From the NCBI GenBank assembly GCA_958295665.1, contig OY282558.1, positions 460,076,995-460,140,994 on the forward strand: a stretch of DNA of 64,000 nucleotides. Reading direction: 5' to 3'. The number at the start of each line of letters is the position of its first letter. Position 1 is the stretch's first letter. The notes under the pieces are model-generated. The model worked only from the letters and a program-made list of their open reading frames with translations, ran no database searches and was not told the origin of the DNA. Made by a program: the position numbers and the translations under genes. The stretch is from Tipula vernalis (lineage: Eukaryota > Arthropoda > Insecta > Diptera > Tipulidae). Shown here piece by piece: positions 24,201 through 39,200 of this stretch.

Positions 24201-27200
24201 GCGGCATAGTACGGGTCGATAGATGGGTTACGTCACTGGTGAGTCCGTAAGAAATCGTGTGAATGTCAAATTTATACTGAACCCCCGATTTTAGATCACC
24301 AATTAATGTGCGTACTGTCGGTAAATCATCGATTTTATCATCACTTCCATTGGCCCCGTGACGATCAGAAGGACTAATTGGTGCTGAAAAAAAAACAAAA
24401 ATGAAACAATGCTCTCAAACCTCAAAAAATGTATCTACTTACATATATTAATTTCGGAAACATTTTTCGTATAAATTTCGTCCGGCCGATCAACAGGCCA
24501 CCACTTAATCACGTACGTTTCAACTCGACCCTCCGGTCGAGGCCACTCCAGTGTGATATTAGTAGAATCGACCAAAAGGGCAATATTCGATACTGGATTA
24601 GGCCGTACAGTTTGATTCACCTGCTGCGGAGATTTACTCTCGACCCCATAACTCACGGTATTTACCTGAATTGTATACTTCTCACCAGGAGTCATATCGG
24701 TCACGTCTGCCTCGGTTGATTTAACAGATGGTAATTTAACCCATTGCAATTCACTTTCGGTTCGATACCGAATTGAATATTCCGAGTATTCACTAGCCGC
24801 AGGTGGAGCCCAGTGTACCAGCACTGAGTTGCTGGTGACCTTTTGGATGGTCATATTGCGCGGTGGTAAAGGATCTAAATTTAAAAAAAATTCAGTAAAA
24901 TTTTATCCTAATTAGGGGAAATTTGTTTTATACTTACAAACAGCCTGGTAATAAGCATGCGGTTCACTCTTAAGCCCGTGGCTAATTGCGAACACTTTAA
25001 CTTCGTATCCAGCCCCCGGATACAAATTCTTAATAATCAATCTTGATTCATTCGTAAATATTGTTTTAACATCACCAGTATCATTCCTCGAGTACATCAC
25101 CTCATAGTTTTCCTGTCGCGAATTCACATCACTCTTCCAACTTATATTCAGACCGTCTTTAAGCGATTTCAAATCTTCGATAATTGGAGATGAAGGCCGT
25201 GTCGTCACATAAATCAACGTCTCGTTCGACTCTTGATTTTTCGATACCGCTTGCACGGCTATCGAATAATTTCGTCCCGGCAAAAGTGTCTCGAGCGCAT
25301 ATTTCGTTTGATTCGAATTCATTGTACTCGCATCGCTGTTATTCGTCTCCACTTCATGATAACTAATCCTGTACTCGTCCTGAGTGCTGGTCGGATCCGG
25401 AATCCACTGTATCGTAACAATACCGGTACGATCATCAGTATAAGAACGTAAATCTCGTACCCGGAGCGGTTTTAAAGTAACATCACCTGTTGCTGGCCAT
25501 GATGTGACCTTACCGGAAACGGTTTTCACTACGACTTGATATGTTTTGCCGGGCTCAAGATTTTCTGTAAATTCGAGCGAAACAGTATTTTCGTTACTGC
25601 GTGTAACAAATTGTTGACGTCGCGATGTCGCTACCGATACTTGATACTTGTCGAATTCACTAGGACCTTTAGGCGCTTCCCAGATAACTTTAAATGAATT
25701 CGATGTGATTGACTCTTTATCGAATGTGACGTTAAGCGGTCGTAAAGGAACCGTTCGATATTGTGCGGTAGTTGGGAATGATATTTCGTCTTCGGACATC
25801 GTTTGTACTGATATGTTATATGCCCGGCCCGGGACTAATCCTTTAAATGCGGCTTGTGCTGGACCAGGTGGTTCACCCTCCTTTTCAACATATAATTCGC
25901 TATCGAGTGCATCTGGTGGTTCGATCGAAACTTTATAATGCTTGTAAATGCCGGCAGGAAGTGGCGGTTGCCACAGTACCAACAAGGTTGTTTCATTACG
26001 GAACCAGACGATAAATTTACCGGGCGTGTTGGGCTCTGGAAAATTGCACAAAAATGATTTTAATTTTGTTTTGTCAACCTACCTAAAAATCTATAAACAA
26101 ACATGCAACAAATAAAAGCAACAACACAAAATTACTAGAACCAAAAAATATTCAGAGGGGAGACGCTAGCCTGCCCCCCCCTAATTTTTATTATATAATA
26201 CCAATATTACTGTGTGTGTGGTTGTTAAATGTATATATGAATGAGGAAAATTTGGGTAAATGTTCATTCAACGTAAAGAACAATTTATTGTTGTTGGCTA
26301 TTTATAGAAATGTATACAGTTGGTTGTACTATTCGTATAGTACAGTCGAACCTGTTGAGCATTAGAGACATCATAAAATCGTGTCTAGATGTGAATGTAA
26401 TTGGTTGGTTTTAGAGGTTAGGAAAATTTGTTGATTGTAAATTTAAATGACTTGAAAATTGCGTTTATTAGGCGCTTTTGTTTACTAGAAACCTTTACAG
26501 TTTTACACCAATTATTTCAACAATAACTATTGGTTGAATTCTAGTTTTGCGCTATTTTGTCAAAATCGTTATATCAAGATTTTACTACAGTTCGCAGTAA
26601 AGTTAACAGTTTCCCAATCCATCAAAGAGGGGTTTACAGAAACTGCTACCGAAATTTTAATTAAATCGATCAAGAAACCGGTAAACTGCAACTGAAATGT
26701 ATAAATGATACATCTGATAATCGCAGAATGACAAAGTTTTCCTCTTTTGGGCTAAAAACTGAGCTAATGATTAGCCAGAAAACTGATTCAATAGAAATAA
26801 ATATTGAATACTCGTGATCAATAAAATGCGTTTTAAAAAAATTCGTTGAAATTTCTCAAATGTTTAACAGTTTTTACTGAATAATAAAAAAATTGAAACA
26901 CAATTTTCATTTCGGTTTTCATAAAATGCTTGCTAATCGAAATTTTAAATTTATTGTGTAATTCCATCAATTATTTCAGCTACCATTTGTGAGTGTATAA
27001 CAAACTAACAATCCATTCAAATCTGTTATACAAAGTTCGATACGTAATAAAATAAGAAACACTAGAATCGCACCACTTCAGTTTCAAAATTGACATGAAA
27101 GACAGTCATTTGTTTTATTTTAGTTTGTGAGTTTTGTAATTTTGTAATTAAATTGTTAATTACGTTTTATTAAATATAAAATATAAGATATTAATTTAAG

Positions 27201-30200
27201 TTAAAACAAAATTATTTAATTAATTACAATTATATAGTAGAATGTGTGTGAAATATGTAACCTAGTCGATTTAACACAAAATTACAAGGTTTAATATGAA
27301 AGCTTATTTGCTTTCGTATAGAATGCACTGTTACTTCACGTCATGTTACTCTCCATACCAAAGAAATATTCAATGATTTTTGTTTCACATGCTTGCGAAC
27401 AGTTGAACATTTCAGTGTTTATTACTACCCCACATAACCATAATATATGCGCTCAAGTTTCAATTATACAAGGGGCTTCTTCAAAGAAGCGTTGATCAAC
27501 TGATAGATCATTTTATGACCAATGCCAATTATGGTGAATAATGAGATAAATTAAAAGTAAGATACGATAAAAAATGCAACTCCGTACCATTTTGTCACAG
27601 CCTAAAAGCTTTAGGATGAGATTATGAAGCTCATAGATTTTGTATTTACTAGTCAACAAGATGGACAATGAAAGTAGTCAGCAATGGACATTAGATTCAA
27701 TAGCCATGGATGTGAAGTACTTAATGTTAACAGAAAAATGTAGCTGCTCAAATTACCAAAACTTTTTTATTGTGATTATCGTTATATTTTTACTCATACA
27801 TAATAAATAACAGAAAATGAGTAAATTTGGATTGTAAAGAAATCAAAGACGTTCACATGAGGTTCAAATGATGCTTTCTTCCCAAGTTTGTGTTATTTAA
27901 AAAACAGGGTTAATCTCTTGCGACAAAGTTTCGAATATTATCAATTTCATGGAAAACTATGGATGAAAATTCTGCTACACTAATCGAGTTCCATAGGAAA
28001 AATGCTTGGCAAGCCAAGAAACCAGAGGAACAGTGTGCTACAGAGTTCCACACTGACAAAGAGGAATTAAGAGAAGAAACTAACTAGATCATAAAAAAGA
28101 ACATGAAGAAAAGACCTGCAAAAAAGAAGGCAGAATATTCTCCAGAAATAGTAGCTTCAAACCGAACTTCAAAATCAGGTGTATTAAGTCAAAATCAGCA
28201 AAATATACTCGATCAGGGAACCTATCAAAATTAAGGAAAAGACACCACCATCAATCTACATTATTGGCATAACTAAATGTAGTACTACGGTGACTACAAA
28301 AGAATGCAGAGTTGTAGCACTGAACAATAACAAATGGAAAATCAAACCAACAGTTATTGAACATAAGGTATACATAAGAGGACAAAAGATCGTCCGATCA
28401 AAGTGATGGCCAGAGGTTTTCATCCAACCTGTACAAGGCAGCATACAATGGAAGACTTTAAACACCAGGGCTTCAAAATAAAAAGAAAAAAAGAAAAAAA
28501 CCGTAACTGATCAAGGGATCAAAATTAATAGAAGGGGGCTTCCATTGTTTATGCTTACTTTTAATAGTAAAGAAAAAGTGGGAGATTTGTTCAATATTAA
28601 GGCAGTTCTTAACATGACAGTTAGGATATAAGCGTTAAGAAAATCCACTAGCTCGATTCCTCAGTGTAAGAAATCCCAATGATTTAATCACACGCAGAAA
28701 TATTGCAAACGATAGCCTAGATAGATGTGTGATATGTTATATTAAGATTATAATTTGACAAAAAATTCGCGTTCAAAATGCGTAAACTGTAACGGACAGC
28801 ATCCCGCTAACTATAGAGGATGTGAAGTAGCCAGGAAACTGCAAAATCTGCAAAACATTAAACGACAGTGCCCGCTAAACCGTGAGACGCCCAGAAAAAG
28901 GACAATGTCTAAAAACCTAGTGGTAGAACTACCACAAACAAGTGCAATAATAGGCTAAGAAACATACTCACATATTGTACAACAGCGGGAATAAGTAAGT
29001 TACAAGGAAGATGGCCAAATCCCAATTCTTGAAAATTTTTTAAAGAATATAAAGGCCTTAAACTTAAGGCTACAAAGAAGCCTGGACGCTTTAAATAAGC
29101 GGTTAAATAAGCAAGAAACCGTGAATGAAATCACTTCCATGATGTACTAATCTCTGAAGATGAATAAAACATTCAGAATCGCCAATTGGAATACAAATGG
29201 GCTATTGCAGCAAATTCCAGAGTTAGAAATTTTCCTAAATTTAGAAAATATAGATATATGCCTCATTCGTTAGAATTCGAGGATACCAGTGCTACCAGGC
29301 CATCCACCCAGCAGGAAAAGCGAGAGGAGGCTCAATCATATTTGTGAAGGAAAACAATAAACATTACGAAGGAGTTAAAATTAAATAAGAAATTATGCAA
29401 TTAGCCACCATTATTGTTCGATTAAATAATCAAAAGGCAATCAATATGTCTTCAATATATTGCGTTTAATATATTACGTACTATTCGAAAACAGTGAAGG
29501 AACTTCATCTTACCACATTCCTGTCATTATGATACTCATAGGTTAACAAATAAAACAAACTGGAATCTCTTCCGGATCCTAATTGACGATAATACTGAAT
29601 TACAAATACCAAATAAAACTCCAGTACAACTTGATGTCCAATTAGAGCTACTGAACAACAGTATACTACAAGCAGCGTGGCAGAGTACTCCTACTCGAAG
29701 CCAAACGGAAAATCACGTAAATTATCCAGTAGAAGTGAGAGGAGATCTGGTTGGAGAAAAACGGAAAGCGCGAAAAATCTGGCAAATCATGACTTAATTA
29801 TTTAAGCAACAAATTGAAAATGCTTATCAAAGAAATCAAGAACAAATCTTTTAGCGAATTAGACGGCCTTTCTGGCAACAAGGATAGAAATTATTCCTTT
29901 TGGAAAGCAATTAAAGAACTTAAAAGGTCTAAAGTACAAATAGCTCCTATCAAGAATGACGATGGAAGTTGGGCTCGAAGTGTCAAAGAAAAGGCTCCAT
30001 TGTTTGCAGCTTATCTTGAAGATACGTTTCATCCACATCTAAGGCAAACAGCTAAAGAAAATATAATTCCAGTAAATAAAGTGGATAATTAAAACATTAG
30101 ACCTGTAATCAAGAGATGCAGTCTACCATAGATCAAGTGGACAGAATCACAGATTAAAACAAACTTCAAAAGAACGGAACACCTCTAATAATATTTTTAG

Positions 30201-33200
30201 AAGTTTACCGACCCACAATGTGGCAACAATTTACTTGCCGAATACTTCATTGGTCTTAAAATGATGACCATATTCCACTTTCTTAGAAAGGTACCAACAT
30301 ATTAAAGGAATTTATAAACAATAAATATTTTTGGCTTCCTACAGTGAAGTCATTGAGAAGGTTGGGAGTGTTGTTTAGAAAACCACTAATGTGCATTGCC
30401 AACCATGACGAATCTAAGGAGACAGAGAGAGAGCTATCGGGATTATTCCATCCAATTACTTTTTATAGTGGTTAAGTCAAACGTTCTATTAAGCTCATTG
30501 CATATTGTAGTTTAGTGTTAATCCACTTTATTAGTAGTCTTATTTAATCATACTACATATTGTAAAACTAAACAATCTGAAATACCAGACAACTTAAAAC
30601 TTCACAACTTCGCATAAACTAGATTTTAGATAGTCACGGATTTATAACCTTGATCTAAAATATTATGATTAATTAACTAAAAAAAAAATTATTTTCACTA
30701 CAAAATATAATTATTATTACTTTAAAATTTCCATCAAAATGAAAATCATACATTTCAATCATTCATGCAACAACAACATGTTGTAACATACAAACTTTTA
30801 TTTCAAAATTATAATTGAATCAAAAATAAGTAACAAAATTTATAATTAGAAGTTTTACTATTATATACAAACCAAAAAAATTTACCAAAACAAAATAATT
30901 TTGAAGCAATATCAAAAATTAATTAAAATTTTGTATATTTGATTAAAATTTCGTTTACCTCGCAGAATTTTTATATCCAACAAATCTTTATGTCGATAAC
31001 GCTTATTAGCTAATAATGGCGATGATGATGCATGAACGGTTTGGATATAGATAAAATTTACATGTTTATTTAAATAATATGTGAATAAATTAATGGTACA
31101 ATAAAATAAATTTGTTAATCAATATGCCCCCAACACACCAGCAAAATATTTTTAAGCCCGCTAATGACACATTGATTGATTACATTTTGTATGTTACACG
31201 TGCTTCACGAATTAAGCGAACTTCGCGCTTTTTTTTTGGCCTCGTCTTCGATCCATTTACTTTCACATTACGAATTGGTATACAACAAAAACAAAATTTG
31301 TTGTTTTCTATTAAAGCTGTCAAAATCACATGACTACAAAAGCACCAATCTCAAAAATAATTTTTTTTTGTAAACTTTTTTTAAAAACAAAGCACACACA
31401 CGTACACGAACACAAACAAAGATTCCAATCTTGAAAATCAATTATCGTAAAAAAGTAAAAGCAATAAAATGTTGAATATAAGTTTTTGATACGCGTAAAA
31501 AATCAATTTTACTTAATCGCGAAACACTCGATATCTAAACACACAAAAATGTAATCAAATTTCAATATGCCCGCATTTCCTAAAATATGTGCGTCCTTTT
31601 TTTAACCAATTTCCTTTTGACCTCCCCAAAAAAATCCCTTCTATTATCTAATATGTTAGTGTATCATTTAAAAAAAAAATTCAAGGGATACTCACTTGTT
31701 GTAAAATTTCTACTTGTATATGCTACGGATTCTTTCCCATCGAATACTGTATAGGCTTGTACTTGATATGTGGCACCTGGAGTTAAATCTTTTAATTGAT
31801 ATTGAAATGATTGATCATCTATTAGTATTGTGCGATTTGGAAATGAGTCGGATAATCCTAAAACCTGGAAATAAAAAAAAAAAAAAAAAAAAAAAAAAAC
31901 AGAACTTTGAATTAGGGCATCTAGAAAATAATGATAAGAAAATTTGTGGAAATTGATTAAAGTCTAATTGGTGATTATATTACTAAACTGTCAACGAAAT
32001 TTCTTTCAATATTTTTTTTATTCTAAATTAAGAATGGTAACGGTAAGGCGCCTTCGCCATATTTTACAGCCTCAAATTAATTCTAAATGATTTGTAGGTG
32101 AATAATTTAGGGCCGAATTTATAGTCGTAACTATGCATTGCTATATTGTGAATCACAAATATGGAAAATTGTCATTTCGAAACTGAATTCAAATGTAAGA
32201 TGTAATTATGTAAGATTAAACATGACATATTATAATTTGAAACTTTGGTTTTGCAAATCATAAGGTACCTGTAGATCCACTGGCCTGCCATTCAGTGTCA
32301 GCAAATCGCTCGTGGACAAATTACGTGGTCTACCCACCATGGGCAACACTGTCAGAGGCTATGTATCAGTTCAACGTGACAGCTAACTGCGGGCAAAATT
32401 ATTTACGTTCAACTTACAACTAATGTTATAAGCTAATTTACAACTACTACAACTCTCTCTTCTAACGAACAACTAACTTAAAACTACTCTAGATATTCTG
32501 GGGAAAACAGTTGGCAGCTTGTACTGCCATACGACTGAAATCCACCTTAATGTGGACCTGCAATAATACAGGGCACTCATCTATACTGTGTAATAAAGAG
32601 ATTGCCAAGACCACCAACTGTACTATCCCGTTACTATCTTTTGACACAAAGTTCCGCACTAGGATCCCATCCAGAGACGATTGGATGATGGATGCAGTTT
32701 TGGAACCAGGAGTTATAAACTTCTTCCTTGATGGGTCAAAATGAGATGGAAAGGTCTCGGCTGGGGTGTTCCGCGAGGAACTTTCGGTAAAACCCCTCCC
32801 CCCCCCCCTTTTTGTCTTCCCGGAAGTCGTGGACTGGTTGAGGTATAATGTAATATCGACTTGTGACATTCGCATATATACGGACGGTCAGGCTGCCATT
32901 AAAGCTCTTCAATCACATCTCCTCACGTGAAAGTAACTCGGCAGGTCTGGCCAAAGTAGGACTTGGCGAGATACAAACAGCTGATCTCACTTCAACGGAG
33001 TCAATAAGTAAATCCTGGTACGGCTACGGACCTTTTTTTGTCTATGGCTGGTCCTGGTGGGCCGCCAGCTAAACCTAACTTAACCTACAACGATATTCAA
33101 ACATTTCTCAATATACAGTATTATTTCAGAGCCGGCTCCTAGTTTAATCTGGAAATCACTTTCGATTCTTCAGCCCTCTGGGCTAAATTCTAACATAATC

Positions 33201-36200
33201 AGATCCAGGTTCTACGTCCCATTGATGCCAACGTCGAATGGCTGATTAATCAATACAGTGGTATTGTTTGTGACTATTAAAAAAAAAGATCATCTTGGTT
33301 CTCGACTGATTCAGATCCCTGTGAATTTCCATCCATGGGGTTCATTTAATTCGACAGGCGATATCTTTAAAATTTTTGGAGAAGTTCTCAGTTAAAGTGG
33401 TTCAGCCCCAACAAAGGAGTTCGAAATTTTCCAAGCTGTCATGATTTGAGAACTATCACGAATCACAATTGCCAAGTGAAATGTTTCCGGTTCGGAATCT
33501 CGACGGTACCAGGTATAATTCAAAATTTTATTTTGAACTTAGTAAAAGATTGGACCCGAGTTTTCAAGAATTTGGAGAAGCGAGGATTTGTCTGTGGAAG
33601 GATAAATGCGTTATCGAAAAGGTTGGTTTTGGTACCACCGAAGCCGAAATCGAAGACATCCGAAATCCATCGCTATTCGACGTAGTCCACTGTCTCGATT
33701 TGGTCCTTTCACATTAGGTGAGCTGCAATGAACATCCCATTGCACTTTTTCTAGAGAACCACTGACAAAAGATAAACCCAAATTGATATAGAACCTCATC
33801 ATTATTATATAGAACCTCAGAGTCGATGAAGAAAGAACTTTCTCTTTCAAGTTATCTTTTTGGTGGTTGGTACATGAGAGGATGGCCTGAGAAGATAGAG
33901 GAACATTTGCAACTATTCTGTAATGGATACAGATAGCACAATGAACTGAATTGCATCAAGGATGGTCTTCTCTGCGGCGAACGCATGATTCTTCCGTCAT
34001 GCTATTATTAGAGTGGCCTCGTCTCGCTACATCGCATCCGGATGCACGCCGAAAATGTTTTTCACTCGTGTACACCAAGAATCTCGGCCCGAGAACTTTC
34101 AAGTATCTTTACACAATACGAAATTCGTAGTTATTTGGGCTGCATCCTGATTGTATCCCTGTTTCGAAATGAAGAGCCAACAACGAGCAGCAATGAAGCA
34201 TCAGAGTCCCGAAAAGCTAATGTCATGGTAGGCAACTACGACATATTTTTGACGCACCCTTCAGATATTTGCAAATGTCAGTTTTGGGAAGCCTATCGGA
34301 AAAAGATGTTTCTTAAAAAAGAAAGAAAAATCCAGTGTTCTCTTCCCATGGGGACGTTGGAACTGAACATAATCACATTAACACTCTGTTTAACAAATGA
34401 GGAAATTTATGCCAACCACAAAGAAATGAATGCTAAGAATTGGCCACTCTTCCTTTACCCTTTCAGTTATGAATCCGAAATTCTCGCAAGGATTTGGAGT
34501 GGTATTTATGTTCAAAAATAGATGTCACTACACATGTAAGTTAAGTTCAAATTAGTGGTGTATCTAGGAATGAACAGCGAACAATTAACTGTAAATGTAA
34601 CGCTTCAATAAGTCAACAATTGAAAGGCTTAAAAATCCTGAGGAGTTAGAAGTATTTCCAGAAAACCGATTTTAACACTAATTCCGAAAGATATATTGCA
34701 TTATTAACCTTGAATAATGGTGCTTAGCATTAATGGGGTTGTGAAAACTTACAACATGGCCGAATATGAAGAGTTAGGTCACAAGAAAATTATCAATGAC
34801 ACAGACACTCGGAAACAATTACAATATTCGTATTTACCACATCACTCGGTCTTAAAATTCGCCATTAGTATCGCAAGGTATTGTGTAGTTTTCGATACTC
34901 TGCCAGGTCATTCAAAGGGAAACATAGTATCGCCAAAGTTTATTGACTGGTAAGCAAACGGTTTTACTCGGGTTGTGTGAACAGCGAATGCCAGTAGCTC
35001 ATAAATCTGAAACAATTTTGGGTTTGAAGCTACTGCTTCAGTTAGCTGACGATGAACAGAAAGCATTCTCAAGGGCTGCTCATGTATTATATGTTTTTTT
35101 TTAAATATGTAAAAGGTTTAACATATTAGTTATTTACTCGTGGACCAATATCACTAACAAAAAGATTTTATATAATAAAACACAATATTTTGGTTTTGTC
35201 ACTTTCCTAATGTGACATTTATTTGATTTGAAATTGAAATATAATCATAGACATTGGACATGTGTATTTGTTGAAGTAAATCAAGGTGGGCCGGAATATT
35301 TGAATTTGTTATAATGTTCAACAATAGATGTCACTATGTAGGTTAAGTTTGAATTTTAATATTGCAACATGGCAAGAAAACAAAAAATGATAATAGAAAA
35401 TAACTGTAAAAAAATGTGTAATACGGTGGAATAAGAGAACACGGGAGGACACAGAAAAGGACCGTCGTTGGTAAAATTCTTAATGAATAAATAAATAGCG
35501 TATTTTTTTTTTATTTCCGAATAATTTCATTCCACCTGAAAGTAGGAATAATATAATTCTATTCTCCTCGTAGTTACAGTGTTTAACACCAGAGTAAATA
35601 TATTAAATATTGTTATGGAGTTGGCACTAGTCACACTCAAAGTGTGTTTTTTAAACTAATAATTTTCCATTAATGACTTCGTACAATAGTATACCGCACG
35701 GGGCAAGATGGAACCAATTTGCCCAGCAATGTCTGCAATGTCTATTAAGATAATGAACAAATATTGTAATTCTCAACAGTCTATTTGAATTAGGAATTAC
35801 AAACTGTTAGGTAATAAAACAATTCAGAATCCCTCATACCGACATAAATTTCAAGTATCATTCAAAATACATAACATCAAACTTTATTCTCCATTCCCCC
35901 TTCATTGACTAACAAATTAACAAAGTATAACATAAAGATCGTGCTTTTTAATAAGTTAACGTTAACAAAGAGAAATCGATATACAGAATTTCGCTATTAA
36001 CCTATAACAAATTCCACTTGACTGTATTAACCCTTTTTAATTAGGTACAGATTGAATTTTACAAGAGATATAATTATCCAAAGTACATAGATACGAGAAT
36101 ATATATGTATGTATATAAAACACTTACCTTTAATTTAAACGACGAGTAATTTCCTTGTGCTGGCGGACTCCATAATATCGTTGCTGTTTTACCATTTCGA

Positions 36201-39200
36201 ACAGCAACTGATAAGTTTGATGGCGGATCGGGTGCTATCAAAGAAATGAAATAAAATTAATTAAAATGCGTGTTTACAAAAAAAAAAAAAAATTATTTAT
36301 GCGTAAGCGCCTCAAGGTAAGTAACCAACATCTAACAAAACTATTATTAGCCTTTATACCTAAACTAAATAGAAATACTAGAAAACTGAAAAAAGGGAAA
36401 GTTTAAGATTTTATAATATTGTATTGACAACAAAATTGATCATTAACAATTACAAAAATATGTTTGCCTGTCACTGCGGTAACTACATACATAATTGCCC
36501 GTCTTTTAAATGAGGTAAACAACATTTTTGATGGAATGTGAATGTGACAGAATTGCCGGTTACATAATCGCTTAATTTTTAATAGTTGTCATTTAATAAA
36601 CTATCAACTCAGATTATTATTTGAATAAACGCTGCGTCAAAAAAATTTAATTACCAGATTCGAATCTTTATACTGATTCATAGACAGACCAAGTTCGTTG
36701 TTTGAGTAATAATAAAACGTTCTTTTTGAAAGATATAACTAGAAACCTCTATTTTCAATCTATGACACTGCATGCAGTACTTCATAAACTGCCTTCATTG
36801 GTCTTGACGTAATGTCACACAAAAGTTTACTTTATTCGTTATTTGAAACGAATTTCTTAAATGTGATCATTTAGGATAGAACTCCGCTGTTTCTAAACAG
36901 ATAATGATTAAATTTGACTTGACTATTTCTCAACTGATTACAATGAAACTCGACAGATACAATGAAAGTGGGATTCTAAAATGATATTGAGATGAAGTCC
37001 TGGAATTTGATCAATTTGAATGGAACTTGGCTATTTCTTAACGAATTTTAGTGAAATATGACATGTCCGATGGAAAAGAGATTTTAAAATAATTGTCAGA
37101 CAAAGTTCGGGAATATGACCAAGTAGTTCTTTTAAATTGATTATAAGAAATTTTAGAATTTCAAAATTTTCAAGAGATTTAAGAATTGATTTGGATTAAG
37201 TTCACTTTACGTATTTTAGAGTTTAACTTTTTCAAGGATCTAACAAACGAAAGAACGTGACAACAAACGACTTGAGAAATTGAATAAATTTTAAAAATTT
37301 AAAGAATCGCCTGAGCAAGAGATTTAAAGAATTCTGCGATTCCAAGAATTTTAAAAATCTCCGGAGCGTCAAGTGATTAAAAAATTTTAATAATTTTAAA
37401 GCCGTTTCAAGATTTTAATAATTTCAAATTTTTCAAAGAAATTAATAAATTTTAAAAATTTTCAGAAATTTATTAAATTTTAAAAAATTTAAAGGTTGTG
37501 ATTAATCAGAATTTCAATCAATAATTTTAAGAAAGTCAATCTCACAACTTAAACAATTTAATTTTGAATGTTAATTAATTAATTCGTGTAATTTCTTATA
37601 TGCAGTCCTTAGACCATTTTAAACGTGTTTTACAAATTAACACATAGAAGCATATTATTTACGAACAATCATTCAACGACACCGACTGGTAGACAGAATT
37701 CTATAGTTTTATCCCATTGGTATTTAATTTTAATTTATATGATTTTAATATGTTCCGAAGATTATAAGAGAATTTAACCCAATTTCGAACTGATGAGCTT
37801 ATGATTATGAAAAAATCAATCTTCTCATCAGGCCGCAGCGACTGGACTTATTATACCACAAATGGGATAAAAACCATAGAATTCTGTCTATCAGTCGGTT
37901 TCGTTGAATGATTGTTCGTAAATACTAATACTTCTACGTGTTAATTTGTAAATTACACGAACTAATTAATTAACATTCAAAATTAAAAGTAAAATTAGTT
38001 TACACAGAAATAGAGCTATGTGGATGTCGTGAAGAAGAAAAATTGTAAGAGGATTTGGCTGTATTAGTATAATTCGCTAGTACATCCCGCACCGTACAGT
38101 CTGTATATATAGAATGTGAATTGTGGTGTAATCAGTCCAGTCGCCGCGGCCAGATGAGAAGATTGATTTTTTCATAATGATAAGCTCATCAGTTCGAAAC
38201 TGGATTAAATTCGTTTATAATCTTCGGAACATATTAAAATCATATAAATTAAAATTAACAATTTAATAATATCAAGAGTTTCAAAAATCAAAATCGATTT
38301 ATGTTTTGAATGACTTAAGAATTTAAGTGCTTAAGTAAATTTTATTTTTAAGAGTTAAAGCAATTCTTTGAAATTTCAAGAATACCAAAAAACTCAGAAT
38401 TCAAAGAATTAACGAAAATTTTAATTTTTTTTTTGATTAATTAAGGATTTTGAATTGTGGAAAAAGGATTTAGAATGATTTTAGGGTTCTAGGCTAGGCT
38501 TCTAGAATTTTTGCAATTTAACAATTTTGGGAATTTTACTTTTATCAATTTTAGCTTATAAAGAATTCTGGTTATTTTCATTATATGCGAACCTTTCTAA
38601 CAAATGTTTGTACTGAACAAATGTTTCCTATGGTTGAAGTGATTAACTAACTCGCTTGGAATATTGGGTTTATTTTTCATTGATTGGGCAACTAATTTTG
38701 AATGTTTGGAATTCTCTGAAGACATTAGGCTGCGAACAAAAAGCAAGATCCGTACTTTCACTTTTGGACAAAATTACAGTTTGAAATAAATATCGCATAA
38801 CGTTTTTTGAAGCTACGAGTCAAATCCAAAATTTATCTTTCAGCTGCGGATTTGAATGTTTAAACGACTGATATTTTATTTTTTCGCACTTCGCACAGCA
38901 GCTAAAAGCATTTACTTGTTTTTAATTCACCCATTGCAAATGCCAGAAAATTTGTCCGTCTAAAAATTTTCTCAAATAATAAAAACTTAGATAATATTTG
39001 GACCGATTGCAAGGAATCTAAAATTAATTTAAACATACCTCACATTACTGTTAACGAATAAAGTTAAATTTTTAACGTTATTATTGCAATATTGCCAATT
39101 CAGTCAATAAACAAAATAAATATCTCGTTTGAAAATACGAAAATATTTAAGCGTTTTGCTTTCAAATTGAAATAATAAAATCTCTTACCTGTTGTTATCG

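Noticed and set aside
31714..31956. Plus-strand 80-codon frame
   Set aside because: Antisense shadow of the FN3 exon at 31696-31864, running on through a poly-A tract.
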